From positions 2,884-66,883 of the forward strand of contig NZ_KQ474100.1 in assembly GCF_001401755.1 (NCBI RefSeq): a stretch of DNA of 64,000 nucleotides. The letters are read 5' to 3'. Source of the stretch: Aquimarina longa SW024. Its GTDB lineage: Bacteria; Bacteroidota; Bacteroidia; Flavobacteriales; Flavobacteriaceae. The notes below the pieces were generated by a model. The model was not told where the DNA came from and did no database searches. It saw only the letters and a list, made by a program, of their open reading frames with translations. This document shows, one piece after another, positions 56,612 to 64,000 of the stretch. The first letter of the stretch is position 1; the number at the start of each line of letters is the position of its first letter. A program made the translations under genes and the position numbers.

Positions 56612-57739
56612 ATGAAAATTGCTATTGTTTGTTATCCTACCTTTGGAGGTAGTGGAGTAGTTGCTACAGAATTGGGAATTGCTTTGGCTAAATTGAATCA
56701 TGAAGTTCATTTTATTACCTATAAACAACCCGTTCGTTTAAATTTATTGAATCCTAATATTCATTTTCACGAAGTTAGTGTTCCTGCATACCCACTTTTT
56801 CATTACCAACCCTATGAATTAGCATTATCTAGTAAGCTGGTTGGGACGATTAAAAAATATAATATTGATATCCTACATGTACACTATGCTATACCACATG
56901 CCTACGCAGGATATATGGCAAAAAAGATGTTAGAAGAAGAAGGAATTCATATTCCTATGGTAACGACATTACATGGTACTGATATTACATTAGTAGGTAA
57001 TCATCCTTTTTATAAACCCGCAGTAACGTTTAGTATTAATAAAAGTGATATTGTCACTTCTGTATCCCAAAGTCTTAAAGACGATACACTACGCTTATTT
57101 GATATTAAAAAAAATATAGAAGTAGTCCCTAATTTTATTGATGTAAGTCAAAGACAAACTAGTTTTACAGATTGCCAACGAGAAGTAATGGCAACCCCAG
57201 AAGAACGTATTGTAACTCATATAAGTAATTTTAGAGTAGTAAAACGTATTTCGGATATTGTAGATATATTTTATAATATTCAGAAAAAAATTCCTGCTAA
57301 GTTATTGATGGTAGGAGAAGGACCTGAGCGTGGACCAGCAGAAAAAAAATGTAAAGAATTAGGGATAAAAGATAAGGTAGTTTTCTTTGGGAATAGTAAT
57401 GAAATAGATAAGATTTTATGTTTTTCAGATTTATTTTTATTACCCTCAGAAAGAGAAAGCTTTGGATTAGCAGCTTTAGAAGCAATGGTAAATAAGGTGC
57501 CTGTGATATCCAGTAATGCGGGTGGAATTCCAGAAGTAAATACACAGGGGGTATCAGGATATCTAAGTGATGTAGGTAATGTGAAAGAAATGTCCGAAAA
57601 TGCAATTCGAATTTTGGAAGATGATAATGTATTAGAAAGGTTTAAACAAAATGCATATAATGAAGCTAAAAAATTTGATGTTAATACAATCGTTCCTAAA
57701 TATATAGCCCTATACGAGAGTGCATTGGCAATATTCTAG
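56612..57739 (+). CDS. bshA: BshA, N-acetylglucosaminyl-malate synthase (bacillithiol)
   Basis: The 375-residue GT4 glycosyltransferase makes the first intermediate of bacillithiol, GlcNAc-malate. ATG 56612 is preferred because KIAIVCYPTFGGSGVVATEL is the standard N-terminus; the frame is open 32 codons further upstream. Motifs are HVHYAIPHAYAGYMA, TLHGTDITLVG, and the GT4 end PSERESFGLAALEAM. The partner bshB/bshC genes are not in this window. The following 57740-58173 region has no gene. Confidence 0.92.
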   Translation: MKIAIVCYPTFGGSGVVATELGIALAKLNHEVHFITYKQPVRLNLLNPNIHFHEVSVPAYPLFHYQPYELALSSKLVGTIKKYNIDILHVHYAIPHAYAGYMAKKMLEEEGIHIPMVTTLHGTDITLVGNHPFYKPAVTFSINKSDIVTSVSQSLKDDTLRLFDIKKNIEVVPNFIDVSQRQTSFTDCQREVMATPEERIVTHISNFRVVKRISDIVDIFYNIQKKIPAKLLMVGEGPERGPAEKKCKELGIKDKVVFFGNSNEIDKILCFSDLFLLPSERESFGLAALEAMVNKVPVISSNAGGIPEVNTQGVSGYLSDVGNVKEMSENAIRILEDDNVLERFKQNAYNEAKKFDVNTIVPKYIALYESALAIF

Positions 57740-58276
57740 AAGTAATATTTGTTGATTGCCAATCAAAAGATATTAGACTATAGACTTGTTTGTTTAGATA
57801 AAACATGAAAAATGAGGTGTAAAAGAAATGAAAGATAAATAGCTGTTGAACAACTCATAATTTAGAATAAGTTAGCATTATTTTTAATGATTACACATAT
57901 AAATATTACTATGCCTATATAAAACCAAGTCTTCCAAATTATTTAAAGAGTTATAAGTATCTTTCTGAAAAGATTGAAATAGCTATTGTGAGCTGTAATA
58001 TGATCACCAAAAAATGTACAACCTACCATTTTATATAGAGCATATATCAAAAACAACCATTGTATAAATTTTTATTTGTAATGAAAACAATACGCTCTAT
58101 GTCTCTTTAAGTTTTTTTATTTCTTTATTGGATTGGGGTATGCATAGTTAAATAAAGATGTATCTTTTGTATAAAAAAAACCTCATAATAAACTTTATGA
58201 GGTTTTTTTGGATTATTTTGATTGTCGTCTAGGCAAGTAAGCCTACGTAAAATTAATTATATTCTTCAATTAGGAA
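57740..58276. other. Gene-free stretch with possible REP-like remnant
   Basis: No ORF of note is present. The terminator at 58174-58209 is inside it. Beyond it, at about 58220-58245, TCGTCTAGGC-AAGTAA-GCCTACG resembles the hairpin of the REP-like element in reverse orientation, so a decayed third copy is possible. Confidence 0.4.
58174..58209. terminator. Bidirectional terminator
   Basis: A 15-bp perfect stem, AAAAAAACCTCATAA with TTATGAGGTTTTTTT, around a 6-base loop. It has A and T tracts on both sides. It lies between bshA (+) and the barrel protein (-). Confidence 0.88.
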
Positions 58277-58768
58277 TTAAAATTGGTAACGTATTCCTAT
58301 TCCTATATCGAAATCTAAATCATCATGATGATTATCCCCAAAAGCTATTTCGGGCCTTAGGTCTAATGAGATAAGTAACGGAATATCAAAATTATACTCG
58401 ATACCAATATCACCAGCTATAAAAACAAAAGCATCACTATCATCACCTTTAATAGTGTCATTATCATAATCTACAAAGATTAATCCACCTCCTGGTCCAA
58501 CATACCAATTAAAACCTTTATCTAAGTTAAATACCCATTGGTATATACCAGCCATTTTTATAGCGTTAAAATATCTTTCATCTCTCCATCCTAGATCAAA
58601 TTCTAATCTATTTTCACTGTTTAATCCCAGTTGATAAGAAACCTCTATGCCAAAACCATCATTATCCCCTAATCGTAGCCCAAGAGCATGCTTAGAAAAT
58701 TCTTGTGATTGAATTGTACTTACAGCACCTAATAAGAAAGTTGTAATAATAAAAATACGTTTAATCAT
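58277..58768 (-). CDS. Small outer-membrane beta-barrel protein
   Basis: The 163-residue protein has a signal peptide (IFIITTFLLGAVSTIQSQ) and then an eight-strand-type barrel with GLRLGDNDGFGIEVSYQLG, GWRDERYFNAIKMAGIYQWV and the final strand DLDFDIGIGIRYQF. It lacks an extra periplasmic domain. It resembles Bacteroidota porin-family or OmpW-like small barrels. The function is unknown. It lies 87 bases downstream of the DUF1338 gene on the same strand. Confidence 0.8.
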   Translation of the reverse strand: MIKRIFIITTFLLGAVSTIQSQEFSKHALGLRLGDNDGFGIEVSYQLGLNSENRLEFDLGWRDERYFNAIKMAGIYQWVFNLDKGFNWYVGPGGGLIFVDYDNDTIKGDDSDAFVFIAGDIGIEYNFDIPLLISLDLRPEIAFGDNHHDDLDFDIGIGIRYQF

Positions 58769-58855
58769 AGTAAATAGGTTTAATATTTAGTTCTCGAAAT
58801 ATAACGTCACAAATTTCGTATTCTGTAAGTAGAGGTCTTAATTTTTTGTTAATAA

Positions 58856-59674
58856 TTATGAGTTATTTTTCTGTAATTGCATGTCTGTACTTTCAAATAT
58901 TTTATCAGCAGAATCTGCAATAAAGCCATTAAAAATGGTGTTTTCAGGATCTTTATATCGATAAGAAAACTCGTAATAACATGAGGTTATTTTTTTAACA
59001 TTTTCTTTAAATTTTACTTCTATTACATCTGCTAAGATGCTGGATTGCTCTAATAATTGTGATGGAGAACCTTTTATCTCACCTCCAGAAGTATTCATTT
59101 TAAAACCATTATCTTTAAGAAAACCATTCACTTCAGTAAGGCTTTTAAAACTGTTTAATTGATTAACATTTACTGTAAAATGATTGGAACAAAAACCATT
59201 AACATACATCCAAGCAGCATACTCTGATACAGCAAGAAGATCTTCATAGATTTTAATACTTGGTGTTGACCAAACTCTACCTTTTAAAACAAGATCATTT
59301 TGTAAGAACAATTGAGGATCTACTGAATCTAAAATAGCCTTAATAGTAGTATTTAGTTCTGTAGAAAACTCTTCTAAGAGCAATTCACTAATAAATATTT
59401 TTGGAGCATTAGGATCATTTTTGTGTTCGAAGTGTCTGGCATACAGTTTTTTTGATTGAAAATGATATTCATCTTTTGGTTCATATCCCATATTGATAAA
59501 GGGCTTTGCTAAAACATCAATAGCTACTCTAGGATCATTAAAAGTACGTATAGCAATATGATCATTAAAAACAGTATTACCCTCTGCTTCTAATAAAGAT
59601 TTTATCGTTTTTGCTGATGGGGTTTTTAAAGTATATTGTTTCCAAAGTTCTTCAAAAAAACTATTTAAATCCAT
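58856..59674 (-). CDS. DUF1338 2-oxoadipate dioxygenase/decarboxylase (HglS-like)
   Basis: The 272-residue protein is of the DUF1338 family, whose Pseudomonas putida member HglS turns 2-oxoadipate into D-2-hydroxyglutarate with Fe(II) and O2. The likely metal ligands are His39 (NDHIAIRTF), His165 (SNHFTVNV) and Glu234 (YYEFSYRY), and Arg43 is in the substrate position. It is about half the length of the P. putida protein, a short form. It is divergent from the Lrp regulator and close to a YdiJ-like D-2-hydroxyglutarate dehydrogenase at 60308, which fits a lysine-breakdown step. Confidence 0.82.
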   Translation of the reverse strand: MDLNSFFEELWKQYTLKTPSAKTIKSLLEAEGNTVFNDHIAIRTFNDPRVAIDVLAKPFINMGYEPKDEYHFQSKKLYARHFEHKNDPNAPKIFISELLLEEFSTELNTTIKAILDSVDPQLFLQNDLVLKGRVWSTPSIKIYEDLLAVSEYAAWMYVNGFCSNHFTVNVNQLNSFKSLTEVNGFLKDNGFKMNTSGGEIKGSPSQLLEQSSILADVIEVKFKENVKKITSCYYEFSYRYKDPENTIFNGFIADSADKIFESTDMQLQKNNS

Positions 59675-59699
59675 TGTAATATATGTTTTTATTTTTCTA

Positions 59700-59707
59700 C
59701 AAAATTA
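59700..59707 (-). promoter_or_regulatory. Probable -7 box of the DUF1338 gene
   Basis: CAAAATTA on the plus strand reads TAATTTTG on the minus strand, matching TAnnTTTG, 26 bases before the ATG. The region 59675-59838 is shared with the divergent Lrp gene and should hold the Lrp operator; I cannot locate it by eye. Confidence 0.45.
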
Positions 59708-59838
59708 TTGTATTTGATTACTAAAATGATATATTTATGTTATTTTTGATACTTGTATATTCTATTTTATGTCAAATTGATGTATTGTGTTATTTCTATC
59801 TTCATTTTGACTATTGATGTTTTAAATTTTTAATTATT

Positions 59839-60324
59839 ATGAGTCATTTTGATTATATAGATCAGCAAATATTATTACAAATACGAAAAGATGCGAGAAA
59901 ACCTTTTTCTCAGATTGCAGAAGATTTAAAAATATCTAATTCTCTGGTACATCAGAGAATTAAAAAATTAAAACAATCAGAAGTTATCAATAAAGCAGAA
60001 TTTGTAGTAGATGAAAAACGGATTGGATTCAGAACAAAATCATACGTTGGCATACAGCTTAAAGAAGCACGATATGCATCATCAGTAGTAGAAGGTTTAC
60101 AGAAAATTCCTGAGATATTAGAATGTAATTATGTTTCTGGTCAATATGCAATTTTCTTTCTTATTTTTACCTATGATAATCAGCATTTAAGAAAAATACT
60201 ATATGATCAGGTTCACCAAATCGAAGGGGTAGCTGGGACAGATAGTTTTATATGTTTTGATACGAATTTTAAAAGACAGGTTTCTCTCGATTCTTTAGGA
60301 AAGAAAAATGATTATGATAGATAA
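59839..60324 (+). CDS. Lrp/AsnC-family transcriptional regulator
   Basis: The 161-residue protein has an N-terminal HTH with LLQIRKDARKPFSQIAEDLK and SNSLVHQRIKKLKQSEVI. The C-terminal RAM ligand-binding domain follows. Such proteins sense amino acids. It is divergent from the DUF1338 gene and overlaps the start of the FAD/Fe-S dehydrogenase gene by 17 bases, so it is likely to control both according to a lysine-related effector. Confidence 0.9.
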   Translation: MSHFDYIDQQILLQIRKDARKPFSQIAEDLKISNSLVHQRIKKLKQSEVINKAEFVVDEKRIGFRTKSYVGIQLKEARYASSVVEGLQKIPEILECNYVSGQYAIFFLIFTYDNQHLRKILYDQVHQIEGVAGTDSFICFDTNFKRQVSLDSLGKKNDYDR

Positions 60325-63238
60325 TAGTACATTAGTTTCTTTACATAAAAACCTTGAGGGAGAATTACAATTTGATACACTTACTAAATCTTTGTATGCA
60401 ACAGATGCTTCAGTATATAGAAGAATCCCTTTGGCAGTTGCTTTTCCAAAATCAATAAGAGACTTAAAAAAGATAATTTTATTTGCAGCAAAGTATAACC
60501 TTGGACTTATTCCTAGAACAGCAGGGACTTCTCTGGCAGGGCAATGTGTTGGTGATGGTATTGTAGTAGATGTTTCTAAATACTTTACCAAAATACGATC
60601 AGTAGATAAAGTAAAAAAAACAGTTACTGTTCAACCAGGAGTGATCCGAGATGACCTTAATCGATTTCTAAAATCATACGGATTATTTTTTGGTCCTAAT
60701 ACATCAACCTCTAATAGATGTATGATTGGAGGAATGATAGGGAATAATAGTAGCGGTACTACCTCAATTCAATACGGAGTAACAAGGGATAAGGTAGTAG
60801 CAATGCAGATTATATTGTCTGATGGTAGTGAGGTTACATTTTCAGAACTATCAAAAAATGATTTTGAACTAAAAAAGAATCTAAATACTTTAGAGGGAGA
60901 AATTTATAAACAAATATATACAGAACTTTCTCCTAAAGAAGTTCAGAAACAAGTCTTAACACATTTTCCTAAACCAGAAATTCATCGTCGTAATACAGGA
61001 TACGCCATTGATGAATTAATCGATTCTGATATATTTTCTGATACAACGACACCTTTTAATATGTGTAAACTATTATCAGGAAGTGAAGGTACATTAGCAT
61101 TTACAACACAAGTAACTTTACAATTAGATGATTTACCTCCTAAGGAGTCTTTGATGATTGCGGCACATTTTACAAGTATTGATGATTGTATGAAAGCAGT
61201 AGTGCCTGTAATGAAACATTCATTATTTACTTGCGAAATGATGGATAAGACCATTTTGGATTGTACAAAGAATAATATAGAGCAGCTAAAGAATCGATTT
61301 TTTATTGTTGATGATCCAGAAGCAATATTGATGTTAGAACTTAGAGCTAATGATATAACAAGTTTACAAGAGCAAGAACAAAAATTATTAAAAACACTCG
61401 TAGACTCTGGATTAAGTTACGCAAACCCTATTCTGAAAGGATCAGAAATCGATCAAGCATTAGAACTTAGAAAAGCAGGGTTAGGATTACTGGGTAATAT
61501 TATAGGAGATAAAAAAGCCGTAGCATGTATAGAAGATACAGCAGTTGCGATATCTGATCTAGCAGATTATATAGCAGAGTTTACTGATTTAATGAAGGCA
61601 TATGATCAGCAAACAGTATACTATGCGCATGCAGGAGCAGGAGAAATACATCTTCGCCCTATTCTTGATCTCAAAAAAAGTGATGATGTAAGCTTGTTTA
61701 AAAAAATCACAGATGATGTAGCAGTTTTGGTAAAAAAATACCAAGGCTCTATGAGTGGAGAGCATGGAGATGGTATTGTAAGAGCGGAGTATATACCGTT
61801 TATGATTGGAGAAGAAAACTATAAGATTTTACAACGAATCAAAAATACATTTGATCCTAATTGTGTTTTTAATCCAGGTAAAATCATTAATGCGTATCCT
61901 ATGGATCAGCAATTACGATATGAGACAGATCGTAAGGAACCAGAGATAAATACCATACTAGATTTTACAGATTCACTAGGGATTTTAAGAGCTACAGAAA
62001 AATGTAATGGAAGTGGTGATTGTCGTAAATCTGTAGAAGCCGGTGGAACTATGTGCCCTAGTTATCGAGTTACCAAAAATGAAAAAGATACAACACGAGG
62101 TAGAGCGAATACATTACGAGAATTTTTAACCAATAACACGCAGCCTAATAAGTTTAATACTAAAGAATTAAAAGATGTTTTTGATCTTTGTTTAAGTTGT
62201 AAGGGGTGTTCTAGTGAGTGCCCATCTAATGTTGATATCGCTACATTAAAAGCAGAATTTGAATACCAATATCAAAAAGAAAATGGAACATCATTGCGAA
62301 CCAAAATTTTTGCAAATTCTAATACATTAAATAATTTGGGGCGTATAGCTCCTAAAATAACAAACTTCTTTTTTAAAAATAAACTAACATCAAGAATCCT
62401 AAAAACAACTTTAGGTATTGCTAAGAAGAGAGATATGCCATTATTAAGTAAACAATCATTACGAAGCTGGTGTGATCAAAACATAAAAAAAGTACAACCT
62501 CAAAACCCTGTGAAGACAGTTTACTTTTTTATAGATGAGTTTACAAATCATTTAGATGCAGAAATAGGGATTGATGCAATAGAATTGCTTACGAGATTAA
62601 ATTACGAAGTAAAAGTAGTGACTCATAAAGAAAGTGGACGTACTTTTATTTCTAAAGGAATACTAGAAAAAGCAAAAATACTAGCAAATCATAATATTGA
62701 AATATTTAAAGACCTAATAACAGCGCAAACCCCATTAATAGGTTTAGAGCCTTCTGCGATATTGACTTTTAGAGATGAATACCATCGACTAGCAGATGAT
62801 AAAGAAAAAGCTGATACTATTGCAAAACATACATTTTTGATTGATGAGTTTTTAAATGCTGAAATAAAAAAAGGAAATATATCTTCTAATCAATTTACTA
62901 CAGAGGGTAAAACGATAAAATTGCATGGACATTGCCATCAAAAAGCATTATCAGGAGTAGATCATACATTTATGGCATTAAATTTACCACAAAACTATAA
63001 AGTGACTATCATTCCATCAGGATGTTGTGGTATGGCAGGATCTTTTGGATATGAAAAAGAGCATTATGATATAAGTATGCAAATAGGAGAACAAACCTTG
63101 TTTCCTGCAGTTAGAAAAGCACCAGAAAGCACTACAATTGCAGCAGTAGGTACAAGTTGTAGGCATCAAATAAAAGATGGAACAAATCGATTAGCATTAC
63201 ACCCAGTAACTATTTTAAAAAAGGCATTACTCCATTAA
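60308..63238 (+). CDS. FAD/Fe-S oxidoreductase, YdiJ-like D-2-hydroxyglutarate dehydrogenase
   Basis: The 976-residue protein has a PCMH FAD-binding domain with LIPRTAGTSLAGQCVGDG and IGNNSSGTTSIQYGVTRD, then an FAD-linked oxidase C-terminal domain with MSGEHGDGIVRAE. A 4Fe-4S part follows with CNGSGDCRKS, CPSY and CLSCKGCSSECPSN, and a CCG-domain end with HGHCHQKAL and GCCGMAGSFGYEKEH. This fusion matches E. coli YdiJ, which oxidises D-2-hydroxyglutarate to 2-oxoglutarate. The start may be ATG 60308 or ATG 60314. It overlaps the Lrp gene and lies near the HglS-like gene, so it would consume that enzyme's product. D-lactate as substrate cannot be excluded. Confidence 0.9.
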   Translation: MIMIDNSTLVSLHKNLEGELQFDTLTKSLYATDASVYRRIPLAVAFPKSIRDLKKIILFAAKYNLGLIPRTAGTSLAGQCVGDGIVVDVSKYFTKIRSVDKVKKTVTVQPGVIRDDLNRFLKSYGLFFGPNTSTSNRCMIGGMIGNNSSGTTSIQYGVTRDKVVAMQIILSDGSEVTFSELSKNDFELKKNLNTLEGEIYKQIYTELSPKEVQKQVLTHFPKPEIHRRNTGYAIDELIDSDIFSDTTTPFNMCKLLSGSEGTLAFTTQVTLQLDDLPPKESLMIAAHFTSIDDCMKAVVPVMKHSLFTCEMMDKTILDCTKNNIEQLKNRFFIVDDPEAILMLELRANDITSLQEQEQKLLKTLVDSGLSYANPILKGSEIDQALELRKAGLGLLGNIIGDKKAVACIEDTAVAISDLADYIAEFTDLMKAYDQQTVYYAHAGAGEIHLRPILDLKKSDDVSLFKKITDDVAVLVKKYQGSMSGEHGDGIVRAEYIPFMIGEENYKILQRIKNTFDPNCVFNPGKIINAYPMDQQLRYETDRKEPEINTILDFTDSLGILRATEKCNGSGDCRKSVEAGGTMCPSYRVTKNEKDTTRGRANTLREFLTNNTQPNKFNTKELKDVFDLCLSCKGCSSECPSNVDIATLKAEFEYQYQKENGTSLRTKIFANSNTLNNLGRIAPKITNFFFKNKLTSRILKTTLGIAKKRDMPLLSKQSLRSWCDQNIKKVQPQNPVKTVYFFIDEFTNHLDAEIGIDAIELLTRLNYEVKVVTHKESGRTFISKGILEKAKILANHNIEIFKDLITAQTPLIGLEPSAILTFRDEYHRLADDKEKADTIAKHTFLIDEFLNAEIKKGNISSNQFTTEGKTIKLHGHCHQKALSGVDHTFMALNLPQNYKVTIIPSGCCGMAGSFGYEKEHYDISMQIGEQTLFPAVRKAPESTTIAAVGTSCRHQIKDGTNRLALHPVTILKKALLH

Positions 63239-63310
63239 GTAATGTATGAGATAGTTTTTTTAGACCACAGAAAACTTTAGTATCTTTCGGGTGTTAATAT
63301 AAATTATAGT

Positions 63311-64000
63311 ATGAAGAAGATACATCACGAAGATTTTAAAGTGTCTGACACTATAAACTTATCTACGATTTCTACAACCTTAGATCTCGAAGAGAGCGAA
63401 AAAAAAATAGAGAAAGAGCTCGAAGAAGTACGAGAGAAACTAGGAGAATTACAAGATACGTTATACGCTCATGGTAAGTATGCCGTATTGATATGTCTTC
63501 AGGGGATGGATACTTCTGGTAAAGATAGTTTGATCAGAGAAGTATTTAAGGATTTTAATACTCGTGGGATTATAGTACATAGTTTTAAAGTACCTACAGA
63601 ATTAGAGCAATCTCATGATTACTTATGGAGGCATTATATAGCCTTGCCACAACGAGGTAAATTTGGAGTCTTTAATAGGACACATTATGAGAATGTTTTG
63701 GTAACAAGAGTACATCCAGAATATATATTAGGAGAGAATATTCCTCATATTAATACCGTTGATGCTATAGATGATAGATTTTGGGATCAACGTTTTGAAC
63801 AAATAAGAAATTTTGAAAAACATATTGCAGATAATGGAACACTGATTTATAAATTCTATTTACATCTGTCTAAAGAAGAACAAAAAAATAGACTGCTACG
63901 TAGGTTAGATAAGAAAGAGAAAAATTGGAAATTCTCTGCAGGAGATTTAAAAGAACGAAAACTTTGGGATCAATACCAATATTGTTATCAGGATGCTATC
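63311..64000 (+). CDS. Polyphosphate kinase 2 family protein (partial, runs off the window)
   Basis: The frame opens at ATG 63311 and reads 230 residues to the window end with no stop. Walker A GMDTSGKDSLIRE is at residues 65-77. Later come a lid region PQRGKFGVFNRTHYENVLV, DRFWDQRFEQIRNFEKH and EKNWKFSAGDLKER, which identify PPK2. PPK2 uses polyphosphate to phosphorylate AMP, ADP or other nucleotides. It follows the FAD/Fe-S gene by 72 bases. PPK1 lies 18 kb away. Confidence 0.93.
   Translation, partial: MKKIHHEDFKVSDTINLSTISTTLDLEESEKKIEKELEEVREKLGELQDTLYAHGKYAVLICLQGMDTSGKDSLIREVFKDFNTRGIIVHSFKVPTELEQSHDYLWRHYIALPQRGKFGVFNRTHYENVLVTRVHPEYILGENIPHINTVDAIDDRFWDQRFEQIRNFEKHIADNGTLIYKFYLHLSKEEQKNRLLRRLDKKEKNWKFSAGDLKERKLWDQYQYCYQDAI

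Overview
The window looks like part of a chromosome from a marine-type member of the Flavobacteriaceae (Bacteroidota). The DNA is AT-rich. SusC-like TonB-dependent receptors have an N-terminal regulatory domain, and the gene set includes a three-gene propionyl-CoA-type carboxylase, BshA (bacillithiol), MiaE, a PgpH-type HD protein, PyrR and an RNase P RNA. The few promoters that can be read follow the Bacteroidota TAnnTTTG pattern. An Aquimarina-like genus is a guess from overall feel, not a demonstrated fact. I see no tRNA, rRNA, intact IS element or CRISPR array.

Layout. 0-3.5 kb is accessory: a 21/42-bp tandem array, a conserved hypothetical gene, a DUF262/HNH (GmrSD-like) defence gene broken at a 9-T tract, and two copies of a REP-like element. 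3.6-6 kb holds a PNPOx-like protein, a DUF4166 protein and a secreted serine hydrolase. 6-9.7 kb is the carboxylase operon. 9.8-15.3 kb is a low-density region with an orphan LytTR regulator, a small six-cysteine secreted protein, a decayed LysE-type exporter, a lipoprotein beta-propeller, a membrane hydrolase and a truncated acetyltransferase.

15.4-30.7 kb lies entirely on the plus strand and is the most unusual part. Two single-domain response regulators are followed by a TonB receptor that overlaps a YfiR-domain histidine kinase. A CbxX-type AAA+ ATPase with a TerB-like N-terminal region comes next. Then comes a five-gene cluster: a soluble coiled-coil protein, a two-TM coiled-coil protein, a membrane-anchored solute-binding domain fused to a peptidoglycan-binding OmpA domain, and the permease and ATPase of a SsuC/SsuB-type ABC transporter. 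A PgpH-like c-di-AMP phosphodiesterase follows.

30.8-46 kb is mostly core: DUF3817, an MscS-type channel, a second TonB receptor, then pyrR-pyrB-small protein-thioredoxin-rnz-pdxH, a DUF11/OmpA surface protein and a polyphosphate operon (SixA-like, PPK1, Ppx/GppA). 46-52 kb has a Crp/Fnr regulator divergent from a large adenylation-domain/membrane/ferredoxin-reductase fusion that resembles fungal TmpL, followed by an enoyl-CoA hydratase and an outer-membrane protein. 52-58.8 kb carries miaE, a 44-residue membrane protein, dnaX, rnpB, a second 21/42-bp array, a lipoprotein and bshA. 58.8-64 kb pairs a DUF1338 (HglS-like) enzyme with an Lrp regulator and a YdiJ-like FAD/Fe-S dehydrogenase, which together would turn 2-oxoadipate into 2-oxoglutarate. 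The window ends inside a PPK2 gene.

Perfect inverted-repeat terminators separate most convergent gene pairs. All function calls rest on reading motifs and on remembered family knowledge; no database search was run.
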